Below the pieces are notes generated by a model. That model had not been told where the DNA came from and made no database searches. It saw nothing but the letters and a program-made list of their open reading frames with translations. Position numbers and translations under genes: made by a program. Shown here in pieces: positions 22,401 to 30,657 of a DNA stretch of 64,000 nt (its first letter is position 1; the number at the start of each line of letters is the position of its first letter). Source of the DNA: Herbaspirillum sp. WKF16 (GTDB lineage Bacteria; Pseudomonadota; Gammaproteobacteria; Burkholderiales; Burkholderiaceae_D); NCBI RefSeq assembly GCF_028993615.1, contig NZ_CP118632.1, forward strand, positions 2,294,001 to 2,358,000, in the 5' to 3' direction.

Positions 22401-22445
22401 CAGCAGAGCGAACCACCTTCTTCAACGTAGCCAGACCCCACTGCC

Positions 22446-24038
22446 ATGTCCACGCATTCGCATTCGAAAATTCTGATCCTCGACTTCGGTTCCCAGGTTA
22501 CCCAGCTGATCGCCCGCCGCGTGCGCGAAGCCGGCGTGTTTTCCGAGGTCTTCCCGCATGACGTGACCGACGATTTCGTCCGCAGCTACGGCGCGGCCGG
22601 CGTGATCCTCTCCGGCGGCCCCAACAGCGTGACCGAAGGCGACACCCCGCGCGCGCCGCAAGCGGTGTTCGAGCTGGGCGTGCCGGTGCTGGGCATCTGC
22701 TACGGCATGCAGACCATGGCCGAGCAATTGGGCGGCAAGGTCGAGATCGGTCACCTGCGCGAATTCGGCTACGCCGAGGTGCGCGCCCACGGCCACACGC
22801 CGCTGCTGGAGAACATCAGCGACTTCACCAACGCCCAGGGCCACGGCATGCTGAAGGTCTGGATGAGCCACGGCGACAAGGTCAACGAAATGCCGGCCGG
22901 CTTCAAGCTGATGGCCTCCACCGGCAACTGCCCGATCGCCGGCATGGCCGACGAGGACCGTCGCTTCTACGGCGTGCAGTTCCACCCTGAAGTCACCCAC
23001 ACCGTGCAGGGCAAGGCCATGCTGGCGCGCTTCGTGCACGAGATCTGCGGCTGCAAGTCGGACTGGAACATGCCGGACTACATCTCCGAGGCGGTCGAGA
23101 TGATCCGCCAGCAGGTGGGCAGCGATGAAGTGATCCTGGGCTTGTCGGGCGGCGTCGACAGCAGCGTCGCCGCGGCGCTGATCCACCGCGCCATCGGCGA
23201 CCAGCTGACCTGCGTGTTCGTCGACCACGGCCTGTTGCGCCTGGACGAAGGCAAGATGGTCATGGAGATGTTCGGCAAGAACCTGGGCGTGAAGGTGATC
23301 CACGTGGACGCCACCGACCAGTTCATGGGCCACCTGGCCGGCGTGACCGACCCGGAAGCCAAGCGCAAGATCATCGGCCGCGAGTTCGTCGAAGTGTTCC
23401 AGGCCGAATCGGGCAAGCTCAAGAGCGCCAAGTGGCTGGCCCAGGGCACCATCTACCCGGACGTGATCGAAAGCGCCGGCAAGGGCAAGAAGACCGCCCA
23501 CACCATCAAGAGCCACCACAACGTCGGCGGCTTGCCGGAAACCCTGAACCTGAAGCTGCTGGAGCCGCTGCGCGAACTGTTCAAGGACGAAGTGCGCGAG
23601 CTGGGCGTGGCGCTGGGCCTGCCGCCGGAGATGGTGTACCGCCATCCGTTCCCGGGCCCCGGCCTGGGCGTGCGCATCCTGGGCGAAGTGAAGAAGGAAT
23701 ACGCCGACCTGCTGCGTCGCGCCGACGCCATCTTCATCGAAGAGCTGCGCAACACCAAGGACGAAGACGGCCAGAGCTGGTACGACAAGACCAGCCAGGC
23801 CTTCGCGGTGTTCCTGCCGGTCAAGTCGGTAGGCGTGATGGGCGACGGCCGCACCTACGAATACGTGGTGGCGCTGCGCGCCGTGCAGACCCAGGACTTC
23901 ATGACCGCGCACTGGGCACACCTGCCGCACGAGCTGCTGGGCCGTGTCTCCAACCGCATCATCAACGAAGTGCGCGGGCTGAACCGGGTGGTGTACGACA
24001 TCTCGGGCAAGCCGCCGGCGACCATCGAGTGGGAATGA
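22446..24038 (+). CDS. guaA: GMP synthase (glutamine-hydrolysing)
   Basis: Converts XMP to GMP using glutamine and ATP. The 530-residue protein starts with a class I glutamine amidotransferase domain: nucleophile Cys85 in [10 protein letters not shown], His/Glu in [11 protein letters not shown]. The ATP-pyrophosphatase domain has the PP-loop [17 protein letters not shown]. The C-terminal dimerisation domain ends PATIEWE, as is standard. It is downstream of guaB, as in many proteobacteria. Confidence 0.98.
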   Translation: MSTHSHSKILILDFGSQVTQLIARRVREAGVFSEVFPHDVTDDFVRSYGAAGVILSGGPNSVTEGDTPRAPQAVFELGVPVLGICYGMQTMAEQLGGKVEIGHLREFGYAEVRAHGHTPLLENISDFTNAQGHGMLKVWMSHGDKVNEMPAGFKLMASTGNCPIAGMADEDRRFYGVQFHPEVTHTVQGKAMLARFVHEICGCKSDWNMPDYISEAVEMIRQQVGSDEVILGLSGGVDSSVAAALIHRAIGDQLTCVFVDHGLLRLDEGKMVMEMFGKNLGVKVIHVDATDQFMGHLAGVTDPEAKRKIIGREFVEVFQAESGKLKSAKWLAQGTIYPDVIESAGKGKKTAHTIKSHHNVGGLPETLNLKLLEPLRELFKDEVRELGVALGLPPEMVYRHPFPGPGLGVRILGEVKKEYADLLRRADAIFIEELRNTKDEDGQSWYDKTSQAFAVFLPVKSVGVMGDGRTYEYVVALRAVQTQDFMTAHWAHLPHELLGRVSNRIINEVRGLNRVVYDISGKPPATIEWE

Positions 24039-24068
24039 GTCTTTTCAGATAGCTGAACGACCGACCGG

Positions 24069-24100
24069 TAAAGCCCTGTTTTTACAGGGCTTTATCTTTT
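24069..24100 (+). terminator. Intrinsic terminator of guaA
   Basis: An 11-bp stem (24069-24079 with 24084-24094) with a TTTT loop, followed by TCTTTT. Confidence 0.85.
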
Positions 24101-24187
24101 GGATCCTTACCGGTCCAACACCGGCCCGGGGCCGGATGACGGATAATAGCGGCCACCTCTTTTGCGCGCCATTTTTGGAATTCCCCC

Positions 24188-26413
24188 ATGGAAATCAAAG
24201 TCAACTTCCTCGACAAGCTGCGTCTCGAAGCCAAGTTCGACGACTTCACCGTCATCGCCGACCAGCCCATCCGCTACAAGGGCGACGGCTCGGCGCCGGG
24301 TCCCTTCGACTACTTCCTGGCGTCGTCGGCGCTGTGCGCGGCGTACTTCGTGAAGCTGTACTGCAACACCCGCAACCTCTCCACCGAGAACATCCGCCTG
24401 TCGCAAAACAACATCGTCGATCCGGAGAACCGCTACAAGCAGGTCTTCAAGATCCAGGTCGAGCTGCCGGCCGATTTCTCGCAGGCCGACCGCAATGGCA
24501 TCCTGCGCTCCATCGAGCGCTGCACCGTGAAGAAGGTGGTGCAGGAAGGCCCGGACTTCATCATCGAGGAAGTCGAGAACCTGGACGCCGACGCCCAGTC
24601 GCTGCTGACCGTCAAGCCCGATGCGCAAGCCAGCACCTATATCCTGGGCAAGGACCTGCCGCTGGAGCAGACCATCGCCAACATGTCGGGCCTGTTGGCC
24701 GATCTGGGCATCAAGATCGAGATCGCCTCCTGGCGCAACATCATCCCCAACGTGTGGTCGCTGCACATCCGCGACGCGCATTCGCCGATGTGCTTCACCA
24801 ACGGCAAGGGCGCGACCAAGGAGAGCGCGCTGGCCTCGGCGCTGGGCGAGTATCTTGAACGCATCAGCAACAACCACTTCTACGCCGGCGCCTACTGGGG
24901 CGAAGACATCGCCAATGCCGGGTTCGTGCATTACCCGAACGAGCGCTGGTTCAAGCCGGGCCGCAAGGACGCGTTGCCCAAGGAGATCCTGGACGGCTAC
25001 TGCCTGGAGATCTACAACCCCGACGGCGAGCTGCGCGCCTCGCACCTGGTGGACACCAACTCCGGCAATGCCGGGCGCGGCATCTGCTCGCTGCCGTACG
25101 TGCGGCAGTCGGACGGCGAGACGGTGTACTTCCCCTCCAACCTGATCGAGAACCTGTTCGTCAGCAACGGCATGAGCGCCGGCAATACGCTGGCCGAGGC
25201 GCAGGTGCAGTGCCTGTCCGAGATTTTCGAGCGCGCGGTCAAGCGCGAGATCCTGGAGGGCGAGATCGCCTTGCCCGACGTGCCGCAGGAGGTGCTGGCG
25301 AAGTACCCGGGCATCCTGGAAGGGATCAAGGGACTGGAAGAGCAGGGCTTCCCGGTGCTGGTGAAGGACGCGTCGCTGGGCGGCGCCTATCCGGTGATGT
25401 GCGTAACCCTGATGAATCCGCGCACCGGCGGCGTGTTCGCCTCGTTCGGCGCGCACCCGAGCTTCGAGGTGGCGCTGGAGCGCAGCCTGACCGAGCTGCT
25501 GCAAGGGCGCAGCTTCGAAGGCCTGAACGACCTGCCGCAGCCGACCTTCGAGAGCAACGCGGTCACCGAGCCTAACAACTTCGTCGAGCATTTCATCGAT
25601 TCCAGCGGCATCGTCTCCTGGCGTTTCTTCAGCGCCAAGGCGGACTACGAGTTCGTCGAGTGGGACTTCTCCAGCCAGGGCGACAACGCCAATGCCGAGG
25701 AAGCCGCCGCCCTGTTCGGGATTCTCGAGGAGATGGGCCGGCAGGCCTACGTCGCGGTGTACGACCAGCTCGGCGCGGTCGCCTGCCGCATCCTGGTGCC
25801 TGGCTATTCCGAGGTCTATCCGGTGGAAGACCTGATCTGGGACAACACCAACAAGGCGCTGCTGTTCCGCGACGACATCCTGAACCTGCATCGCCTGGAC
25901 GACGCCGCGCTGGCCGCGCTGCTCGATCGCCTGGAGAACAACGAACTGGACGATTACTCCGACATCGCCACCCTGATCGGCATCGAGTTCGACGAGAACA
26001 CCGAATGGGGCCAACTGACGGTGCTGGAGCTCAAGCTGCTGATCAACCTGGCCCTGAAGCAGTTCGACGAGGCGCACGAGCTGGTGGGCGCCTTCCTGCA
26101 GTACAACGACAATACCGTCGAGCGCGGCCTGTTCTACCAGGCCATGAACGTGGTGCTGGAAGTGCTGCTGGACGACGAGCTGGCGCTGGACGACTACGAG
26201 CCCAACTTCCGCCGCATGTTCGGCAACGCCCGGATGGACGCGGCGATGGGCGCGCTGGACGGCAGCGTGCGCTTCTTCGGGTTGACGCCCACCAGCACGA
26301 AGCTGGAAGGGCTGGAGCGCCACCAGCGCCTGCTCGACAGCTACCGCAAGCTGCACCAGGCGCGCGCCAGGGCGGCCTTGGCAGCTCCGGCGGTTGACGA
26401 TGTAATCGCTTGA
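24188..26413 (+). CDS. ycaO: OsmC-YcaO fusion protein
   Basis: A 741-residue protein. Residues about 1-145 are an OsmC/Ohr-like peroxide-reductase domain with both candidate redox Cys, Cys50 (SSALCAAYF) and Cys112 (IERCTVKK). From about residue 155 on it follows E. coli YcaO closely: CFTNGKGATKESALASALGE, YLERISNNHF, GNTLAEAQVQCLSEIFER and FIDSSGIVSW. These include the Glu-rich ATP/Mg site of YcaO enzymes. E. coli YcaO takes part in beta-methylthiolation of ribosomal protein S12 with RimO; that role is only inferred here. E. coli lacks the OsmC part. No RiPP precursor-like small gene lies beside it. Confidence 0.9.
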   Translation: MEIKVNFLDKLRLEAKFDDFTVIADQPIRYKGDGSAPGPFDYFLASSALCAAYFVKLYCNTRNLSTENIRLSQNNIVDPENRYKQVFKIQVELPADFSQADRNGILRSIERCTVKKVVQEGPDFIIEEVENLDADAQSLLTVKPDAQASTYILGKDLPLEQTIANMSGLLADLGIKIEIASWRNIIPNVWSLHIRDAHSPMCFTNGKGATKESALASALGEYLERISNNHFYAGAYWGEDIANAGFVHYPNERWFKPGRKDALPKEILDGYCLEIYNPDGELRASHLVDTNSGNAGRGICSLPYVRQSDGETVYFPSNLIENLFVSNGMSAGNTLAEAQVQCLSEIFERAVKREILEGEIALPDVPQEVLAKYPGILEGIKGLEEQGFPVLVKDASLGGAYPVMCVTLMNPRTGGVFASFGAHPSFEVALERSLTELLQGRSFEGLNDLPQPTFESNAVTEPNNFVEHFIDSSGIVSWRFFSAKADYEFVEWDFSSQGDNANAEEAAALFGILEEMGRQAYVAVYDQLGAVACRILVPGYSEVYPVEDLIWDNTNKALLFRDDILNLHRLDDAALAALLDRLENNELDDYSDIATLIGIEFDENTEWGQLTVLELKLLINLALKQFDEAHELVGAFLQYNDNTVERGLFYQAMNVVLEVLLDDELALDDYEPNFRRMFGNARMDAAMGALDGSVRFFGLTPTSTKLEGLERHQRLLDSYRKLHQARARAALAAPAVDDVIA

Positions 26414-26483
26414 TCTGGCGACGTGCGCATGAGATGAAATGCAGGCAGAATAGGCCTATCACAACGGGGGGAGCGGCATTACA

Positions 26484-27410
26484 ATGCAAGCGAAGCAAAT
26501 TGCTGATGAGTTGCGTCATCGTGGGTACACGGTGGTGCGGGATTTTCTGTCGGAAGCGGACATCCCGGACGGCCTGCTGAAATTCCTGGCCGGCGCTGAA
26601 AAGTTTCATGATGGCGTGATCATGGATTTTCCTGCGGAAGGCATGCTTCATCTCAAGGCGCGCATCGAGAGTACGATCCCGGAAGTTGCCGATCTGATGG
26701 GTTTATCCATTGCGCGGGACCGTTTCGGGTATTGCGCCATCCGCATCAAGGAAAGCCACGGCGCGCCCACGTTGCGCATGCCGTTCGACAAGAACCGCGA
26801 CCCCAAGATCGCGCCGGGCGGCGCGCTCAATTGGCATCTGGATCATTTCAGTTATTTCTTGCACGAAGATCACAAGAATTTTCTGATCTGCTATGTTCCG
26901 GTGTTCAAGCCCGAATCCAGTCTGGCAAACGTTGCCATCGTAGGCGATGACGTCGTCAGGGAGCTCGACCCGGAGCTGCACCGCCGTATCCAGGGGCGCG
27001 GAGCCCTGCGTTTTCGTTGTGTCGAGGCCGATACGCTGGAGTGGTTCAAATTGCGTTTTCCCGGCGAAGATATTGTCATCGGGGACTGGTATGCCATCGA
27101 GGATATGCACGACGAGACGCCTGGATGGAAGATCAAGGTCGACCTGGAGAAGCACAAGGTCGTTCCGGAGTTGAACGTTCGCGATCTTTTGATCATGCGG
27201 GCCGACGTCATTCATCGTACTAATGATGCTGGCTGCGACCGCATTTCGGTACGCTGTGATGCAATCCCGGCAAATGGGACGCGGTTCGGAACGTTGACTG
27301 GCCTTATGGGCCTGACCTTGCGCTATCCATTCATGAGCAAGAAGCGACAATACAACATCAGGATTTGGCTCAAGAAAGAGTGGAGCAAGCGTTTCAAGGG
27401 CAGCGCCTGA
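26484..27410 (+). CDS. Putative Fe(II)/2-oxoglutarate dioxygenase (phytanoyl-CoA dioxygenase-like)
   Basis: A 308-residue protein with the iron facial triad of 2-oxoglutarate oxygenases: His118-x-Asp120 (NWHLDHFSYF) and His244 (MRADVIHRTND), with Arg253 or Arg257 as the likely 2-oxoglutarate ligand. Substrate unknown. GGGGGGAG lies about ten bases before the ATG. Base composition is visibly lower in GC than its neighbours (32 of 60 G/C in 27181-27240 against 41 of 60 in 23881-23940), suggesting recent transfer. It starts 70 bases after ycaO on the same strand and has its own terminator. Confidence 0.72.
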   Translation: MQAKQIADELRHRGYTVVRDFLSEADIPDGLLKFLAGAEKFHDGVIMDFPAEGMLHLKARIESTIPEVADLMGLSIARDRFGYCAIRIKESHGAPTLRMPFDKNRDPKIAPGGALNWHLDHFSYFLHEDHKNFLICYVPVFKPESSLANVAIVGDDVVRELDPELHRRIQGRGALRFRCVEADTLEWFKLRFPGEDIVIGDWYAIEDMHDETPGWKIKVDLEKHKVVPELNVRDLLIMRADVIHRTNDAGCDRISVRCDAIPANGTRFGTLTGLMGLTLRYPFMSKKRQYNIRIWLKKEWSKRFKGSA

Positions 27411-27469
27411 AAACTCCGCGGCACCGGGAACGTGAGTTCTTGCGGAGTGCCGATGAGAGATGTGAAACT

Positions 27470-27506
27470 ATGCCGTTCGGTCAGAAGCCGAACGGCATTT
27501 TTATTT
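27470..27506 (+). terminator. Intrinsic terminator of the dioxygenase gene
   Basis: An 11-bp stem (27470-27480 with 27488-27498), followed by TTTTATTT. Confidence 0.87.
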
Positions 27507-27623
27507 GATCGGTTCCCTATGCACCGATATGTGGGCTGCGCCGGGTGTGCGAGGAGGGGCCTTCTTTTTCTGGGCCTGTTGCTTCAGGTTGCGTCCGTGC
27601 CGTTCACCGGGCCTCCGTGATTT

Positions 27624-27986
27624 TCAGGCAGCTCGCTCGACGATCACATAATGCTTGCGCATCGGCTCCACCACCTCGAACACACCCTTGAAGCCGGCGG
27701 GAATCACCAGCGCATCGCCCGGGCCGGCCTCGGCGGCGTAGCCCTGTTCGTCGATGACGCGGCAGCGGCCTTCCAGCACGTAGAAGTATTCATCCTTGTC
27801 GGGCGCGAAGGCGATGCGCCAGCTGCCTTTCTCGCAGGCCCAGATGCCGGCGCAGACTTCGCCGCTGGCATTGGTGAAGTGGTTCCAGGTGGTGCGGGTC
27901 GGGTTGCCTTCCAGCCGGCGCTCCTCGCGCGGATGGTCGACTTCGGGAGCGGGGGACTGCAGGCGGAATTCGGTGATGGCGGGCAT
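27624..27986 (-). CDS. Cupin domain protein (DUF861/EutQ-like)
   Basis: A 120-residue single-domain cupin. The two beta-barrel motifs are EYFYVLEGRCRVID and GPGDALVIPAGFKGVFEV. The first motif lacks the paired His of metal-binding cupins, as in the cupin_3 subgroup, so enzymatic activity is uncertain. Small-molecule binding or an isomerase role are both possible. It has no operon partner and is divergent from the dehalogenase-like gene across 152 bases. Confidence 0.78.
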   Translation of the reverse strand: MPAITEFRLQSPAPEVDHPREERRLEGNPTRTTWNHFTNASGEVCAGIWACEKGSWRIAFAPDKDEYFYVLEGRCRVIDEQGYAAEAGPGDALVIPAGFKGVFEVVEPMRKHYVIVERAA

Positions 27987-28071
27987 GATCGTGGGTGAGG
28001 CGCAACGGGACAGGCGGGCAGTTTAACAGGTGGCCGTCGCGCATGATGTGACCGGCCCGCCGATTCGTAAA

Positions 28072-28098
28072 TTGGATTTACTCATGCAGTAAATCCAA
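28072..28098. promoter_or_regulatory. Perfect 11-5-11 palindrome upstream of the dehalogenase-like gene
   Basis: TTGGATTTACT (28072-28082), five bases, then its exact inverse at 28088-28098. It is centred 54 bases before the ATG at 28139 and just upstream of the expected -35, the position of an activator or repressor operator. No regulator gene lies next to it. Confidence 0.7.
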
Positions 28099-28124
28099 CT
28101 GGCTATGTGTGTTTTCAGGCGCGG

Positions 28125-28130
28125 TATAAC
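28125..28130 (+). promoter_or_regulatory. -10 element of the dehalogenase-like gene
   Basis: TATAAC ends nine bases before the ATG at 28139, so transcription would begin at or just before the start codon. No recognisable -35 (GCTATG at 28102-28107), consistent with regulator dependence on the palindrome upstream. Confidence 0.5.
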
Positions 28131-28138
28131 ATAGCCGC

Positions 28139-29041
28139 ATGACGATCTCCTCACTGTTCCCCGGCTTCGCGGCCCATCGCCTGGCTACGCCCGACGGCCA
28201 GCACATCCATGCGCTCACCGGCGGCGAAGGCCCGCCCTTGCTGATGCTGCATGGCCATCCGCAGACCTCGGCCATCTGGCACAAAGTGGCGCCGGCGTTG
28301 GCCAGGCACTTCACGCTGGTGCTGGCCGACCTGCGCGGCTATGGCGATTCGGCCAAGCCGCCTGGCAGCGCCGACCATGCCGCGTATAGCAAGCGCACCA
28401 TGGCCGCCGACATGCTGGAGGCGATGCGGGCGCTCGGTCATGAGGAGTTCACCGTGCTGGCGCACGACCGCGGCGCGCGCGTGGCGCATCGGCTGGCGGC
28501 CGACCATCCGCGCGCGGTGCGGCGCCTGGCGCTGCTGGATATCGCGCCGACGCTGGCCATGTACGAACAGGCCAATAACGACTTCGCCCGCGCCTACTGG
28601 CACTGGTTCTTCCTGATCCAGCCGGCGCCGCTGCCCGAACGCCTGATCGAGGCCGACCCGGCCGCCTACGCGCGCGACGTGATGGGCCGGCGCAGCGCCG
28701 GGCTGGCGCCGTTCGATCCGCGCGCCCTGGCCGAGTATGTGCGCTGCCTGTCGCTGCCGGGCGCCGCGCGCGGCATCTGCGAGGACTACCGCGCCGCCGC
28801 CGGCATCGACCTCGAGCATGACCGCGCCGACCGCGAGGCCGGCCGCAAGCTGGCCATGCCGCTGCTGGCGCTGTGGGGCGAGCAGGGCGTGGTGCACAAG
28901 TGCTTCAAGCCGTTGCAGGAGTGGCAACGCGTGGCGGCCGATGTGCGCGGCCATCCGCTGCCTTGCGGCCATTACATCGCCGAGGAAGCGCCGGATGCCT
29001 TGCTGGATGCGGTCTTGCCGTTCCTGCTGGAGGACCGCTGA
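28139..29041 (+). CDS. Haloacetate (fluoroacetate) dehalogenase-like alpha/beta hydrolase
   Basis: A 300-residue alpha/beta hydrolase matching fluoroacetate dehalogenase (EC 3.8.1.3) at every active-site position I can align by eye. The nucleophile is Asp110 in LAHDRGARVAHR, with carboxylate-binding Arg111 and Arg114. The halide pocket is His154-Trp155 (RAYWHWFFL) and Tyr216 (CEDYRAA). The acid is Asp133 (LLDIAPT) and the base His277 (CGHYIAEE). Use of Asp instead of Ser argues for a dehalogenase rather than an esterase. Substrate is inferred. No Shine-Dalgarno precedes the ATG and the -10 is only nine bases away, so the mRNA may be leaderless. Confidence 0.85.
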   Translation: MTISSLFPGFAAHRLATPDGQHIHALTGGEGPPLLMLHGHPQTSAIWHKVAPALARHFTLVLADLRGYGDSAKPPGSADHAAYSKRTMAADMLEAMRALGHEEFTVLAHDRGARVAHRLAADHPRAVRRLALLDIAPTLAMYEQANNDFARAYWHWFFLIQPAPLPERLIEADPAAYARDVMGRRSAGLAPFDPRALAEYVRCLSLPGAARGICEDYRAAAGIDLEHDRADREAGRKLAMPLLALWGEQGVVHKCFKPLQEWQRVAADVRGHPLPCGHYIAEEAPDALLDAVLPFLLEDR

Positions 29042-29082
29042 CAAGCGGCCGCATACAGCCGAAAACGACAGCCGCAAACGAC

Positions 29083-29110
29083 AAAGCCCGCGATGCAGCG
29101 GGCTTTTTTA
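29083..29110 (+). terminator. Intrinsic terminator of the dehalogenase-like gene
   Basis: A 9-bp stem (29083-29091 with 29098-29106), with a T-run of seven that starts in the stem and ends at 29109. Confidence 0.82.
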
Positions 29111-29128
29111 GGGAGGCAAGGGCGCGGC

Positions 29129-29527
29129 TCAGGTGCGTTTCGGCTTGCCGGCCTTGTTCAGGTCGGCAGCGGCCCTCACCAGCGCCTTGAAGGCGTCGGC
29201 ATCCAGCTGTTCTCCCTCATGGACGTCGATGGCGCGGCGGGTGTTGCCGTCCAGAGATGCATTGAACAGCCCGGCAGGATCCTCCAGCGCCGCGCCCTTG
29301 GCGAAGGTCAGCTTGATGTAGTCCTTGTAACTCTCGCCGGTGCAGATGATGCCGGCCGACTCCCACACAGGTACGCCGCGCCACTTCCATTGCTCGCTTA
29401 CGTCGGGCAGGGCTTGCCGGATAAGCGAGCGCACCCGGGCCAGCTGTTGACCGCGCCAGCCGCCCAGTTCTGCGATACGCGCATCGATCAGCTCGGCGGG
29501 GGACGCCTGGGGTTTGGTGTCGGTCAT
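29129..29527 (-). CDS. DUF1801 family protein
   Basis: A 132-residue YdhG-like protein of unknown function, with family features DVSEQWKWRGVPVWESAG and YKDYIKLTFAKGAALEDP. DUF1801 proteins have a fold related to iron chaperone frataxin in some annotations, but no activity can be assigned here. Start ATG 29527 is chosen for a GAGGAG site nine bases upstream; a longer frame to 29596 overlaps the AraC gene and lacks one. Confidence 0.8.
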   Translation of the reverse strand: MTDTKPQASPAELIDARIAELGGWRGQQLARVRSLIRQALPDVSEQWKWRGVPVWESAGIICTGESYKDYIKLTFAKGAALEDPAGLFNASLDGNTRRAIDVHEGEQLDADAFKALVRAAADLNKAGKPKRT

Positions 29528-29592
29528 CGGCAGATTCTCCTCAAAGGCAGGCCGGGAGGCATGCGCAGCACAGATTTTAGCCATATCGCCCG

Positions 29593-30585
29593 TCAATGCG
29601 AAGCGACGAAAGGCGATCCCGCGTGCGGCGGCGGCACGGCGAATTCCTCCTTCATGCGCCTGACTTCCTCCACCGGGCTGCGCCCGAACAGGCGCTTGAA
29701 TTCCCGGCTGAACTGCGACGGGCTTTCATAGCCGACTTCGCCGCTGGCCGCGGCCGCGGTGATGCCGTTCCTGAGCATCAGCAGCCGCGCCTGGTGCAGG
29801 CGCGTGGACTTCAGGTATTGCATGGGCGAGGTGCGGGTGACGGTGCGAAAGTGCGTGTGGAAGCTGGGCACGCTCATGCCGGACTCCCTGGCCAGGAGGT
29901 CCACGTCCAGCGCTTGCGGGTAGGAAGCGTGGATGCGCCGCAGGGCGCGCGCGATCTTGCCGAACTGGCCCTGCATGGCCAGCGCCGCCCGCATCGAGTG
30001 GCCCTGTTCGCCGGCCAGCACATGGAAGTAGATCTCGCGCACCAGGGCCGGCCCCAGGATGGCCGCCTCCATCGGGCGCGTCATGGCTTCCAGGAAGCGC
30101 TGCACGGCGGCCGCCATCGGTTCGCCCATCGGCGTGGAAAACATGCCGCGCGGCTCGGAAGGCGCGACCCCGCCATGGCGGTCGATCTCCAGCATGAGGT
30201 CGGCCGCCAGCCTGAAATCCAGATGCAGGTAGATCGCCAGCAGCGGCTCCCCGGCGCTGGCGTCGGTCTCCATGGTGAAGGGCACCGGCACCGATACCGC
30301 CAGGTAGTGGCTGGCGTCGTAGCGATACACCTCGCCGCCGAAGTAGCCACGCTTGCGGCCCTGGCAAACGATCACGATGCCCGGGTCGTACAGCACCGGC
30401 GTCACCGCCAGGGGCCGGTTGGAGCGCAGGAAGCGCACATCGGGCAAGGGGCTCAGGTTATAACCTTCTTGCGGCGCCAGCTTGGCCAGCAGGGCGGCCA
30501 TGGGGCTTGGCTGCGGCAGCGTCGATGTGTTTGTGGAAATACTATTTTTCATATGATTAGGCAAGGATGTGAGACGCCTGGCCAT
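29593..30585 (-). CDS. AraC-family transcriptional regulator
   Basis: A 330-residue regulator with an AraC_N (PF06719-type) sensor domain, about residues 40-200 (TPVLYDPGIVIVCQGRKRGY). The C-terminal double helix-turn-helix spans about 215-315 (LARESGMSVPSFHTHFRTVT, then VGYESPSQFSREFKRLFG). It is divergent from an aldehyde dehydrogenase gene 72 bases away, which is the likely target, with an aldehyde or related compound as effector. The start is uncertain: ATG 30585 has AGGA eleven bases upstream, ATG 30552 has nothing convincing. Confidence 0.88.
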   Translation of the reverse strand: MARRLTSLPNHMKNSISTNTSTLPQPSPMAALLAKLAPQEGYNLSPLPDVRFLRSNRPLAVTPVLYDPGIVIVCQGRKRGYFGGEVYRYDASHYLAVSVPVPFTMETDASAGEPLLAIYLHLDFRLAADLMLEIDRHGGVAPSEPRGMFSTPMGEPMAAAVQRFLEAMTRPMEAAILGPALVREIYFHVLAGEQGHSMRAALAMQGQFGKIARALRRIHASYPQALDVDLLARESGMSVPSFHTHFRTVTRTSPMQYLKSTRLHQARLLMLRNGITAAAASGEVGYESPSQFSREFKRLFGRSPVEEVRRMKEEFAVPPPHAGSPFVASH

Positions 30586-30657
30586 CGATTAATGATCCTG
30601 TGAATCCTATCATTCAATCCTCGTTGCAGCTTCCCGTCAACTTCAAAGGATTGAACC

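Noticed and set aside
24107..26356. A 749-codon minus-strand frame opposite ycaO
   Set aside because: Same cause: composition mirrors third-position GC of ycaO, with no domain or ribosome site.
26480..26485. TACAAT just before the dioxygenase ATG as a -10 element
   Set aside because: It overlaps the start codon and the gene has a good ribosome site upstream, so the promoter must be elsewhere.
24188..27410. ycaO plus oxygenase as a RiPP biosynthetic cluster
   Set aside because: No precursor-peptide-sized gene, transporter or protease nearby, and the YcaO matches the housekeeping E. coli type.
27432..27620. A 62-codon frame after the dioxygenase gene
   Set aside because: It crosses the strong terminator at 27470-27506 and has no ribosome site or conserved feature.
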